Shown here piece after piece: positions 18,975 to 28,035 of a stretch of DNA of 64,000 nucleotides. The notes below the pieces were generated by a model, which did no database searches, was not told where the DNA came from, and saw only the letters and a list, made by a program, of their open reading frames with translations. The first letter of the stretch is position 1. The number at the start of each line of letters is the position of its first letter. The stretch is from Periweissella ghanensis (GTDB taxonomy: Bacteria > Bacillota > Bacilli > Lactobacillales > Lactobacillaceae): NCBI RefSeq assembly GCF_918814755.1, contig NZ_CAKKNT010000005.1:35966-99965 (forward strand), written 5' to 3'. The position numbers were made by a program, and so were the translations under genes.

Positions 18975-19886
18975 TTAATTACCAATTTTGGCAAATAATG
19001 CGTCAAATTTTAACAGCCAACGAATATCATTTTCATTTAAATCCGGTAACTCTTCACCCCGGAAACGGGCAATTTGATATTTAGTCCATGTTACTGGATC
19101 AGTAATCACTTGTTCCACAAACGGAAAAGCTGCCCGAATTCGTAAAATAATATTTTGTTCTAGCCCTGCTAAAGTTACTGGATCGGTATTTTCTAACTCT
19201 TCATACAACGTATCTTGAATAATAAAGGCCGTTTCAGTTGCCAATGGTGGCACTAATTCACTGAACTTACGCGTATAAACCGTATTATCGAGCCATAAAA
19301 AACTGACCTCGTCTTTAACTTTTAGCGCCATAAATGAGGCTAAAATTGTAATACGCACTAAATCGCTAACATCTTCATCCAATAATAGATTACGTGCAAT
19401 CGCGAGATGTTCACGTAATGGCAATTGTAAACCAGTTTGATAACTATGATATTGGGCGGCAAAATCGTGCATCCCTAAATATTTAAATTCCCGGGCCCGG
19501 GCTTTAAAGGTTGCTTGCAAAATTGTGCGGGCCTCATCTTCCTTCAAAGTTAATGCTTGCTGTGTATGTTGATAAAGGGTTGGGCTCGTAATTTTATTGA
19601 TAATTTCATGACATAAAATATAGTTTTGGTTTTTAGTAAAAATTAAAATCACATTGTCAACATCATCATTGGTCCCCAAATACTTTTCAACATAGTCCAA
19701 TAAATATTGTTGGGCTAACTGAAATTGTTCTAAGCGGACCGCTAAGTTAACCAGTTGTTGATTCACTGCCAAATTTTGTTCGATTTGATACAGTTCTTCA
19801 TATAAGGCTAACGCTTGTGACCAGGCACGTTCATCAACTGCTTGCTGCGCTTGTAATAAGAGTAAATCTTGTTTATTTTCTTCCAT
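18975..19886 (-). CDS. tetratricopeptide-repeat protein of unknown function
   Basis: A 303-residue soluble, alpha-helical protein. Residues about 10-75 contain degenerate TPR units (QALALYEELYQIE, NLAVRLEQFQLAQQYLLDYVEKY), followed by a long helical region without a recognised motif. An in-frame TTG nine bases upstream is adjacent to AGGGGG, so the ATG at 19886 is preferred. It lies between rnjB and tuf and ends about 90 bp before the tuf promoter. Probably a scaffold or adaptor, but the partner is unknown. Confidence 0.7.
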   Translation of the reverse strand: MEENKQDLLLLQAQQAVDERAWSQALALYEELYQIEQNLAVNQQLVNLAVRLEQFQLAQQYLLDYVEKYLGTNDDVDNVILIFTKNQNYILCHEIINKITSPTLYQHTQQALTLKEDEARTILQATFKARAREFKYLGMHDFAAQYHSYQTGLQLPLREHLAIARNLLLDEDVSDLVRITILASFMALKVKDEVSFLWLDNTVYTRKFSELVPPLATETAFIIQDTLYEELENTDPVTLAGLEQNIILRIRAAFPFVEQVITDPVTWTKYQIARFRGEELPDLNENDIRWLLKFDALFAKIGN

Positions 19887-19917
19887 CCTAAGCAACCCCC
19901 TTTTTATTTTTAGACAA

Positions 19918-19953
19918 CAAAAGAGATTGACTTACTTAAAAAATCAATCTCTT
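19918..19953 (-). terminator. rnjB terminator
   Basis: AGAGATTGA/TCAATCTCT hairpin with a 13-nt loop and a TTTTGTTGT tract on the minus strand. Confidence 0.75.
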
Positions 19954-19961
19954 CGCCATCA

Positions 19962-21833
19962 TTAATTATTTGAAGTTTCCGTTGTTCCTTGAGCAGGCTT
20001 GGGTTTCCGACGACGAGGCTTCTTCGCTTTTTTAGGCTTATTTGCTTCGGCATTTTCAACATTTTTAACTTGCTTCGGAGCATTTGGCAACTTTTTAGCT
20101 TTCGCTTTACCTTCACCGCTCTTACTTGTGCGGTTATGGCGCGCCAACCGACCACCGTTTTGGTTAACTTCCATAATAACTGGAAGAATAACTGGACGAC
20201 GACGGGTTTGTTCGTAAAGGAAGTGACTTAAATTATCACGAACCGCGGTTTTTAAAGTTGTCCAATCAAAATCTTTTACATTGGCGAGATTGTCCAAAAT
20301 TGTTTTCTCAACAATATCGCTACTGTCACGAATTAAATCACGTGAAGCCTTCACATACACAAAACCACGTGATGTAATCTTTGGCTTGGCAACAATTTTC
20401 TTACGACGACGATCAATTGTCACAACGGCCACAAAAACCCCATCTTCGGACAGAACTTTACGGTCACGTAAAACAATATTCCCGATATCACCAATGCCAG
20501 AGCCATCAATCATAGTGTTATTAACTTCAAATGAACCGGCCAAGTACATATTCTCACCATCATATTGAAGTTGATCACCTTTTTTAGTAATAAAAATATG
20601 ATCTTCAGGGATACCAACTTCCATGGCTAATTGCTTAGCGGTATTCAATACCCGATATTCACCTTGAACTGGTAAGAAAACCTTTGGACGCATAAAGTTT
20701 ATCATTAATTGCAAATCATTACCCGATGCATGTCCTGAAGAACGTAAATCTTGCGAAATTGCTTTAACATGTGCACCCGCTTTAAATAATAAGTCACGGG
20801 TCCGGGCAACGTAGGCTTCCATTGCTGAAGTTGGCGTTGTGGTAATAAATACCAAATCACCTTCCGTAATCTTAATGTGGCGGTCATCACCATTAGCCAT
20901 CCGTTGAAGATGTTTAATTGGTTCACCCATCCGCCCAGTTTCTAAGATCACGGTTTCTTCAGGGGCTAATTTATTTAAATTTTTAAATGAAACAAATAAT
21001 TCATTTTCAGGAATTGGTAATTCCAACATCCGTAACTTAAGGGCTGTGCGGACAACCTTTTCTAAATCATTCCCAGATAAGACAATCTTTCGCCCAGTAG
21101 CATATGTTGCATTAATAATTTGTTGGACCCGTTGAACATTTGAAGCGACCATCGCGACAATAATTCGCCCGTGGTGGTTTTGGAACGTATCCAAAATATA
21201 ATCTTCAATTACCGATTCGTTAACAGAATCTCCAACCGATGCCACCCCAGCTGCGTCAGCCAATAAGGCCAAAACACCATTTTTACCAATTTCACCTAAA
21301 CGAGCTAAATCGGTCCGGTAGCCTTCTTTGGCCGTTTGATCAAATTTAAAATCACCGGTGTAGACAATTTGACCTTCTGGTGTTTCTAAAACTAACCCTA
21401 GTGATTGGGGAATCGTGTGGGTGGTACTAAAGAATGATACTTTAACACTACCAAAATCGATAATTGAATTTTCGTTAACCACATGGAAATCATCAAAATC
21501 TTTAGTTAACTCTTCTGCTTTAACCGCCAAACGAGCTAAGGCCAACGTCATTTCAGAACCAAAGACTGGGACATTAATTTGGGCTAATAAATATGGTAAC
21601 GCCCCAATTGCATCGGCGTGTCCGTGCGTTAAAAAGACCCCCGCAATCTTATCCGCGTTATCGACTAAATATTGAAAATCAGGAATGACAACATCAATTC
21701 CTAACAATTCGTTTTCTGGGTATTTTAACCCTGCATCAAATATAAAAATTTCATCATTGTATGTGATTGCATACATGTTCTTTCCGTTTTCGCGTACTCC
21801 TCCGAACGGAATAATTGATAATTTATTCGTCAT
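19962..21833 (-). CDS. rnjB: RNase J2-type ribonuclease with basic C-terminal tail
   Basis: Metallo-beta-lactamase/beta-CASP ribonuclease of mRNA decay and rRNA maturation, which in Firmicutes works with RNase J1 and RNase Y. The metal motif reads His70-G-His72-A-Asp74-Ala75, and the later PVHGEYR reads PVQGEYR (Gln390). Both changes are typical of J2 paralogues, which have little or no activity alone. At 623 residues it is about 60 longer than usual because of a Lys/Arg-rich tail from about 563 (KKAKKPRRRKPKP). J1 is not in the window. Confidence 0.9.
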   Translation of the reverse strand: MTNKLSIIPFGGVRENGKNMYAITYNDEIFIFDAGLKYPENELLGIDVVIPDFQYLVDNADKIAGVFLTHGHADAIGALPYLLAQINVPVFGSEMTLALARLAVKAEELTKDFDDFHVVNENSIIDFGSVKVSFFSTTHTIPQSLGLVLETPEGQIVYTGDFKFDQTAKEGYRTDLARLGEIGKNGVLALLADAAGVASVGDSVNESVIEDYILDTFQNHHGRIIVAMVASNVQRVQQIINATYATGRKIVLSGNDLEKVVRTALKLRMLELPIPENELFVSFKNLNKLAPEETVILETGRMGEPIKHLQRMANGDDRHIKITEGDLVFITTTPTSAMEAYVARTRDLLFKAGAHVKAISQDLRSSGHASGNDLQLMINFMRPKVFLPVQGEYRVLNTAKQLAMEVGIPEDHIFITKKGDQLQYDGENMYLAGSFEVNNTMIDGSGIGDIGNIVLRDRKVLSEDGVFVAVVTIDRRRKKIVAKPKITSRGFVYVKASRDLIRDSSDIVEKTILDNLANVKDFDWTTLKTAVRDNLSHFLYEQTRRRPVILPVIMEVNQNGGRLARHNRTSKSGEGKAKAKKLPNAPKQVKNVENAEANKPKKAKKPRRRKPKPAQGTTETSNN

Positions 21834-21960
21834 TGTTTACCTCTAAAAAATTTTTTTGTGAGGTTATCCTCACTTTTACTCGCACAAAATATTCTAATCA
21901 CAATTTTAGCATAATTTTGTATCTATAAACAATCAAACGTTATGAACTCCGTTAAATTCA

Positions 21961-21998
21961 AAAAAACTACCTGGGCATAATTCCACCCAGGTAGCTTT
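21961..21998 (-). terminator. terminator of the pheST-mltG operon
   Basis: GCTACCTGGGTGG pairs imperfectly with CCCAGGTAGT and is followed by a six- to seven-T run, directly after the mltG stop. Confidence 0.9.
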
Positions 21999-22004
21999 AA
22001 ATAG

Positions 22005-23162
22005 TTATTTGGTATTGTTATTTTGTGCGACTAATTTAGCATTCAAAGCATCATGTTCTTGAATGGTTTGGGTAAAATACACCTTCCCTGTCTTTAAATT
22101 AGCAATAAAGAATAAATACTTTTTATCCCGATCAATTGGATGTAACACCGCCAAAATTGATGTCAATGATGGTGAGTTAAATGGTCCCGGACCAAAACCT
22201 TGATTCTTGTAAAGATTATACGGTGAATCAACTTTAGTATCCGCAATTGATAAATTAGTTTTGGTAGTATTTAACGCATACTTAACCGCAACATCTGAAC
22301 CTAAGGTCATTTTGTCATCAATCCGATTTAAAAAGACCCCGGCCACAACGCCCCGATCGTGTGGCGTAACTGCTTCACGCTCAACTAATGACGCTAACGT
22401 CAAAATTTGTTGCACGCTTAATTTTTGCTTTTTGATATCAGCATAATATGGTTGTAAGACTTGGTTCGTTTTAGCAACCATTTGAGTTGTAATATCCGCT
22501 GGTGTCTTGGCATTCCGTACATCATAGGTTGCCGGATATAAATATCCTTCCAACTTATAACGGGTTGGCGCATTAATTGCCGAGTTCAACAAATCAGGAT
22601 ATTGTTTGGCTAATTTTTGTAAATATGCTTGATCATTAAGGGTCGCCAACCATGCTTTTGCCGAAAACTTAGTCTGTTTAGCGACCGTTTGCGCAAATTG
22701 GGCAGCATTTTCACCTTCACGCATGAGGACAAACCCTGGTTGAAGCATACCTTCTTTAGGCGTTAGTGCCCCTGGCTTTTGTAATTGGGCGACAATGGTT
22801 GCAATACTCATCTTAGGCGATAAGGCAAAATAACCAGCATTTAAATTATTAACGTTATTCAAATCAACGTAATTTTTAAAGGCACTCGCATATTTAATAA
22901 CCCCAGCATTTTGCAATTGCTGACCAATCATGCCCGCATTGGCCCCTTGTGGCACTTTAAATTCGATGATTTTAGTACTCTTAAGATCTTTAGCACTAAA
23001 ATCACTTCGTTCGTGTAAATAAGTTCCACCCACAGCTAACAGTATTAACACGCCTAAGCCAATAATTGTGATAATTATCCAGCGAAGTTTGGCCCCATGT
23101 CCCCCACTTGTCATGCCCGAACGACGTGTTAATGGTCCATCAAAGTTATTGTTATCTTTCAA
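22005..23162 (-). CDS. mltG: endolytic murein transglycosylase MltG
   Basis: Membrane-anchored lytic transglycosylase (YceG family) that ends glycan strands near the wall synthases. 385 residues: cytoplasmic N-terminus, one membrane segment (about 28-50), a LysM-like region and the YceG catalytic domain with the glutamate in LASLVEREA near residue 270. The start is TTG, eight bases after AGGGGAG. It begins 12 bp after pheT, so it is the third gene of the Phe T-box operon. Confidence 0.93.
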   Translation of the reverse strand: MKDNNNFDGPLTRRSGMTSGGHGAKLRWIIITIIGLGVLILLAVGGTYLHERSDFSAKDLKSTKIIEFKVPQGANAGMIGQQLQNAGVIKYASAFKNYVDLNNVNNLNAGYFALSPKMSIATIVAQLQKPGALTPKEGMLQPGFVLMREGENAAQFAQTVAKQTKFSAKAWLATLNDQAYLQKLAKQYPDLLNSAINAPTRYKLEGYLYPATYDVRNAKTPADITTQMVAKTNQVLQPYYADIKKQKLSVQQILTLASLVEREAVTPHDRGVVAGVFLNRIDDKMTLGSDVAVKYALNTTKTNLSIADTKVDSPYNLYKNQGFGPGPFNSPSLTSILAVLHPIDRDKKYLFFIANLKTGKVYFTQTIQEHDALNAKLVAQNNNTK

Positions 23163-23174
23163 AGTAAATCTCCC

Positions 23175-25598
23175 CTAGCGAATTTCAGCAGTTAATTGTT
23201 CCTCTAACGCTGTAACAACGTCAGTAAATGCTGAGTTAACTTCTTCTTCAACTAGTGTCTTATTTACATCTTGATATGTCAACGTAAATGCTAATGATTT
23301 TTTGCCTTCAGCAACATTGCTACCTTGGTAAACATCAAATAAATCAATATCAACTAAGTGTTGACCACCATTTTCACGAATGATTTCAGCGATTTGGGTA
23401 TAAGCCACATTTTCGTCAACCAAAATCGCGATATCACGACTCATCCCTGGGAATTTTGAAATGGCTTCATAACCACGATCATTTTTAGCAAGATCAAGTA
23501 ATAATTGTAAATCAAGCTCAAAAACATATGTGGCTTTAATTTTAAACGCTTTGGCAATAGTTGGGTGCACTTGCCCAACAAACCCAACCACTTGTTCCCC
23601 AACAAAGATTGCTGCCGTTCGACCTGGGTGCATTTCTTTAAACTCAGCACTTGGTTGGTATGAAATTGGCGCCACAAAATCAAATTGATTCAAGTAAGCC
23701 GCTACTAAACCTTTAGCGGTGTAAAAATCAACTTCTTTGGCCTTACCTTGCCAAGTATCCCGACCAAATTTACCAGCAATCGCACCGGCAATGTGTTCAA
23801 CTTCAGTTGGTCGCACGGCATCCCCAAAGCGGTAGAAGACGCGTCCTTGTTCATATAAAGCCACATCTTGTTGTTTCCGGGCCACGTTATAAGCTACGTC
23901 ATCCAACAAACCGGTTACTAAACTCATCCGAGTAGCGGTACGTTCTTGCGTCATTGGGTAATCTAACTTAGTAATGTTAGCCGTTGCATCCAAGGTGAAC
24001 ATTTGGGCTTTTTCATCCGTCGTTAAACCATATGAAATTGCTTGGTTCAAGCCAAGACTTTCAAGGAAGTGCCGTGATTTACGAATTACTTGTTGCTTGT
24101 AAGTTAATTTACCAACTGTTGCCGTCGTTACTGGCAAGGTCGCTGGAATATTGTCGTAACCATACATCCGCGCGATTTCTTCAATTAAATCAGCAGGAAT
24201 GCTAATGTCCCATCGACGACTTGGGATCGTCACCGTAAAGGTTTCATCGGCAACTTGGGTTGGGAATTGCAGTTGCGCAAAAATGGTCGTAATATCAGCC
24301 ACCGTTAAATTCAAACCTAACACGTGGTTAATCCGTGATAACGTAACAGCGACCTCAACTTTAGCTTGCGCTGTATCAGTTGCGACTACTACGCCAGGTT
24401 GCACTTGACCATTACCAAGTTCAGCAATTAATTGAGCGGCAAAATCAAGGGCTTGTTCAGTCGCATTCCAGTCAATACCACGTTCAAAGCGTTGTGAAGC
24501 TTCTGAATGTAAATCATGACGGCGGGCAGATGAACGAATATTACGTGGGTTAAAGTTAGCAGCTTCAAGCACAATCGTTGTTGAGTTAGCATCAATTTCA
24601 GTTGATTGACCACCCATGACACCGGCTAACATAATTGGCGTCGCACCGTCTGTAATAACGATATCTTGGTCCGCCCGTAAATCACGTTGTTCACCATCAA
24701 GTGTCACTAAGGTTTCCCCGGCAGTTGCTAAACGAACACCCAATTGTTTAGTCGTTAATTTATCGTAATCAAAAGCGTGCATTGGTTGGCCAAAAGTCAT
24801 CAAAGCGTAGTTAGTAATATCAACAATATTATTAATTGGGCGCATGCCAACATTCCATAACTTACGTTGTAACCACAATGGTGAATCTTGCACCGTAACA
24901 TTTTCAATCATACGGACTTTATATTTAGGTGCTAATTGTTCATCCGCCGTTGCACTAATTAATTCGCTCGTTGCTTTTGAACCATTTTCAACTAATTGAA
25001 CCGTTGGTAAGGTTGGGGTTTGATTCAACATGGCTCCAACTTCCCAAGCCGTACCATTCATTGACAACATGTCAGCACGGTTAGGCGTAATACCCATTTC
25101 GAAGATAAAATCATCCATGCCTAAAGCGACTAAGGCATCATCCCCAGGTTTAACACCGTCATTTTCATTGAAAACCCAGATACCATCTTCAAAATCTTTA
25201 GGTGACACTTTTTCATCAAAGCCAAGTTCTTGTAAAGCACACAACATCCCGTTTGATGCCACGCCCCGTAACTTACCTTTTTTAATCTTTTGACCATTTG
25301 CAATGCGTGAATTGTGCTTAGCTAAAATAACTAATTGACCTTCCGCCACATTAGGGGCCCCCGTTACGATTTGGATGAGGTCGTCTTCACCCGCATCAAC
25401 TTGGGTAATTACCATGTGATCTGAATCAGGGTGGGGTTTCACTGACATCACTTTGGCAACGACAACTCCACTCATTCCAGCTCCTGGTTGCGTTACATCT
25501 TCAACTTCAACTGAAGTCCGTGCAATCCGTTCTGCTAAAACATTTGGATCACCAGTAATTTCTAAATATTCTTTTAACCAATTAAGAGATACTTTCAC
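23175..25598 (-). CDS. pheT: phenylalanyl-tRNA synthetase beta subunit
   Basis: Large subunit of the alpha2beta2 PheRS, which binds tRNA and edits mischarged Tyr. 807 residues: N-terminal EMAP-type tRNA-binding domain (about 40-150), B3/B4 editing domain, B5 domain and a C-terminal anticodon-binding FDX-ACB domain. It follows pheS by 14 bp. Confidence 0.97.
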   Translation of the reverse strand: MKVSLNWLKEYLEITGDPNVLAERIARTSVEVEDVTQPGAGMSGVVVAKVMSVKPHPDSDHMVITQVDAGEDDLIQIVTGAPNVAEGQLVILAKHNSRIANGQKIKKGKLRGVASNGMLCALQELGFDEKVSPKDFEDGIWVFNENDGVKPGDDALVALGMDDFIFEMGITPNRADMLSMNGTAWEVGAMLNQTPTLPTVQLVENGSKATSELISATADEQLAPKYKVRMIENVTVQDSPLWLQRKLWNVGMRPINNIVDITNYALMTFGQPMHAFDYDKLTTKQLGVRLATAGETLVTLDGEQRDLRADQDIVITDGATPIMLAGVMGGQSTEIDANSTTIVLEAANFNPRNIRSSARRHDLHSEASQRFERGIDWNATEQALDFAAQLIAELGNGQVQPGVVVATDTAQAKVEVAVTLSRINHVLGLNLTVADITTIFAQLQFPTQVADETFTVTIPSRRWDISIPADLIEEIARMYGYDNIPATLPVTTATVGKLTYKQQVIRKSRHFLESLGLNQAISYGLTTDEKAQMFTLDATANITKLDYPMTQERTATRMSLVTGLLDDVAYNVARKQQDVALYEQGRVFYRFGDAVRPTEVEHIAGAIAGKFGRDTWQGKAKEVDFYTAKGLVAAYLNQFDFVAPISYQPSAEFKEMHPGRTAAIFVGEQVVGFVGQVHPTIAKAFKIKATYVFELDLQLLLDLAKNDRGYEAISKFPGMSRDIAILVDENVAYTQIAEIIRENGGQHLVDIDLFDVYQGSNVAEGKKSLAFTLTYQDVNKTLVEEEVNSAFTDVVTALEEQLTAEIR

Positions 25599-25612
25599 TT
25601 GCTTGACTCCTT

Positions 25613-26644
25613 TTATTTAAATTGTGATAAGAACCGAACATCATTTAAATAGAAGTTCCGGATATCATCAACACCGTATTTCAACATTGCAAAGCGGTCA
25701 GGTCCAAGCCCAAAGGCAAACCCACCGTATACTTCAGGGTCAACTCCCGCCATTTTTAAGACATTGGGATGAACCATACCGGCTCCTAATACTTCAATCC
25801 ATTCAATATCTTCTGGTTTTGTATTTTCATCAACGTCATTCCATGACACATCAACCTCAACAGATGGTTCCGTGAATGGGAAGTATGAAGGCCGTAAACG
25901 AATTTGGTGTTTTTCACCAAATAATTCTTGGGCCACTTTAAGTAAAGTCCCCTTTAAGTCAGCCATCGTGATGTGCTTGTCAATTACCAATCCTTCAACT
26001 TGGTGGAATTGGTGAGAGTGGGTGGCATCATCAGTATCACGACGATATACCCGACCGGGTGAAATCATCTTTAAGGCCCCTTGCGTGAAATCGTGCTTTT
26101 CCATTGTCCGGGCTTGGACTGGGGATGTTTGCGTTCGCATTAAAATTTCAGGTGTAATGTAAAATGTATCTTGCATATCACGGGCTGGGTGATCTTTAGG
26201 CAAGTTCATCATTTCAAAGTTATACTTATCTTCTTCAACTTCAGGTCCTTCAGCGATTTGGTAACCCATACCTAAAAATTGATCTTCAAGTTGTTCAATA
26301 ATTTGTTGGATCACATGGGCATGTCCTGGTTCAAAGTTCGCCCCTGGTAAACTAACATCAATTTGTTCGGCCGCTAATTGGGCATTTAAGGCTAACGTTT
26401 CTAATTCTGCTTTTTTAACTTCTAAGGCATCTTTAAGTAAATCCCGAATTTCATTTGCAAACGCCCCGATAACTGGTCGTTCTTCGGCTGAAAGGTCTTT
26501 CATTCCCCGTAATACTTCGGTAATCGGTCCTTTCTTTCCTAACGTGTTAACGCGGATTTCGTTAAGTAGATCCAAATGCTTGGTATCATTAATTTGTGTC
26601 AATACAGTTGCTTTTAATTCATTTAAACGATCTTGAAGTGACAT
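25613..26644 (-). CDS. pheS: phenylalanyl-tRNA synthetase alpha subunit
   Basis: Catalytic class II subunit. 343 residues: N-terminal coiled coil (about 1-90), motif 1 region [12 protein letters not shown], motif 2 region [23 protein letters not shown] and motif 3 [10 protein letters not shown]. First gene of the operon, about 30 bp after the T-box terminator. Confidence 0.98.
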   Translation of the reverse strand: MSLQDRLNELKATVLTQINDTKHLDLLNEIRVNTLGKKGPITEVLRGMKDLSAEERPVIGAFANEIRDLLKDALEVKKAELETLALNAQLAAEQIDVSLPGANFEPGHAHVIQQIIEQLEDQFLGMGYQIAEGPEVEEDKYNFEMMNLPKDHPARDMQDTFYITPEILMRTQTSPVQARTMEKHDFTQGALKMISPGRVYRRDTDDATHSHQFHQVEGLVIDKHITMADLKGTLLKVAQELFGEKHQIRLRPSYFPFTEPSVEVDVSWNDVDENTKPEDIEWIEVLGAGMVHPNVLKMAGVDPEVYGGFAFGLGPDRFAMLKYGVDDIRNFYLNDVRFLSQFK

Positions 26645-26672
26645 ATAAGGCTCCTTTTTATTGTTTTAGCGC

Positions 26673-26935
26673 CAAAAAAAGCCCCTGTGTAAAAAATTAC
26701 ACAGGGACGCTTCACCGTGGTACCACCCATCTTTAGTCAATTGACTACTCAATTGTCACGTAACGGGTGACGCTCGATAATTGTTACCGAATAATTCGTT
26801 CCAATTATTGCTCCAAGAGTGAATTCAAATTAATTAACATAATATTGTTAGTCTCAGTCATGCTAACAAATCCCTGGATTAATCATTAATTTTACTATTT
26901 CTTTTCAACGCTGCTATATATACTTCAGTAAGTAT
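26673..26935 (-). promoter_or_regulatory. T-box riboswitch upstream of pheS
   Basis: The leader, read on the minus strand, holds the T-box core GGGTGGTACCACGG (26715-26728) and a rho-independent terminator CCCTGTGTAA/TTACACAGGG with a T-run (26674-26707). Uncharged tRNA-Phe is expected to favour the antiterminator. A TTC triplet (plus strand GAA at 26821-26823) in the stem I region is the candidate specifier. It controls pheS, pheT and, by position, mltG. Confidence 0.92.
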
Positions 26936-26973
26936 AGCACATTTTAAAAATTGCTTCAGCTTAATTTTTGCAA

Positions 26974-27000
26974 CAAAAAAGACCGACACAACGGCCGGCC
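26974..27000 (-). terminator. hxlR terminator
   Basis: GGCCG/CGGTC stem with a ten-base loop and a six-T run on the minus strand, 5 bp after the hxlR stop. Confidence 0.75.
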
Positions 27001-27005
27001 TTTGA

Positions 27006-27344
27006 TTAGACTGTCGTCGCGTAAGTTTGATCAGCCCATCGATGAATCTCATCCATTAATGGCCGCATCGCTTCACCGCGTTCAGTCAAGGCATATTCAA
27101 TTAATGCTGAATCGACATATGTCCGTCGTTCAACCAAACCTTCTTCTTCTAACTCTTTTAAGCGTTCTACTAAAACCCGATCTGAGCACGTACACACTGC
27201 CCCGGTCAAATCTTTAAAACGTGATGGTCCATTACTCAAGAGAACTTCAATAATTAAGCCATTCCATTTGCGACCTAGAATTTCGAAAGTTTTCATGAAC
27301 TTTGGACAAAGCTTACCATCTTCTTTAATTCCCATTTCATTCAT
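27006..27344 (-). CDS. HxlR-family transcriptional regulator
   Basis: A 112-residue winged-helix regulator (LCPKFMKTFEILGRKWNGLII, then SRFKDLTGAV and the wing LVERRTYVD). Cysteines at 13, 51 and 53 resemble the spacing of redox-sensing HypR, where an N-terminal Cys pairs with one near residue 49 of the partner subunit. A second in-frame ATG at 27335 is possible. A perfect inverted repeat overlaps the probable transcription start, suggesting autoregulation. Neighbouring target genes are not obvious, so the inducer is unknown. Confidence 0.9.
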   Translation of the reverse strand: MNEMGIKEDGKLCPKFMKTFEILGRKWNGLIIEVLLSNGPSRFKDLTGAVCTCSDRVLVERLKELEEEGLVERRTYVDSALIEYALTERGEAMRPLMDEIHRWADQTYATTV

Positions 27345-27374
27345 ACCTGCAACTTTCTTTCATAATATACCTTC

Positions 27375-27391
27375 AAGTAAATCACTTACTT
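27375..27391. promoter_or_regulatory. candidate HxlR operator
   Basis: AAGTAA-ATCAC-TTACTT, a perfect 6-bp inverted repeat with a 5-bp centre. It lies about 14 bp downstream of an extended -10 (TGC-TATAAT on the minus strand, 27405-27413) and 31 bp before the regulator's start, a position suited to repression. Confidence 0.55.
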
Positions 27392-27472
27392 TTAGTCAAC
27401 TATGATTATAGCACGCATGCATAAAATTTACATTGTCTAAATCTTAAAACTGTTATTTTATTATACTATTAG

Positions 27473-27955
27473 TTAACCATTAAAACGGGCCTTAACCGCT
27501 TGCCATTTAGGTGCAAAATATTCTTGCACAGCCGCCACATTATCAACCATGTCAACCAGAAAACTTTCGCGATATTGCGGTAATTCTAACGTTGCACCAA
27601 ACATATGCTTCAAAATGATATCTTTTTCCATTGGGCTCAAAGGCGTTAATTTCTCAGCATTACGTAGTGATACCCGTGGATGAATATAGGCATGCGTCCC
27701 CAGTTCAAATTTAGTTTCGCGCCAATCATAGTAAAATAAGTCATGTAACAAACCGGCGCGGGCAACTGCTTTAGCATCTAATTTTAATTTTTTTGCCCAC
27801 AGATAACTTTGATAAGAAACTGAAATTGAGTGTGTTAACCGATCAGAATGATGATGTTGGACATAATTTTGCAACCGTAAAACTTCTGGCCGCGCTAATA
27901 AATCAGCCACATACATATTGTACTCTTGATCATCTTGCCAATTTATTTTTTTCAA
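27473..27955 (-). CDS. HD-domain phosphohydrolase-like protein
   Basis: A 160-residue protein of the HD superfamily. His42 (LTHSIS) and the His-Asp pair in LLHDLFYYDW (about residue 71) are the metal ligands, with a further His in LKHMFG and Asp in DMVDNVAA. Members hydrolyse phosphate esters, often nucleotides, but the substrate here cannot be told. It lies 81 bp after gluconokinase in the same direction and 129 bp before hxlR. Confidence 0.82.
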   Translation of the reverse strand: MKKINWQDDQEYNMYVADLLARPEVLRLQNYVQHHHSDRLTHSISVSYQSYLWAKKLKLDAKAVARAGLLHDLFYYDWRETKFELGTHAYIHPRVSLRNAEKLTPLSPMEKDIILKHMFGATLELPQYRESFLVDMVDNVAAVQEYFAPKWQAVKARFNG

Positions 27956-28035
27956 ATGTGTACCTCACCTTCGCATGTGGAATCTCCCACTGAGGCAATA
28001 ATACAATATCTCACGGCCAAAACCAACTCTTGTGT

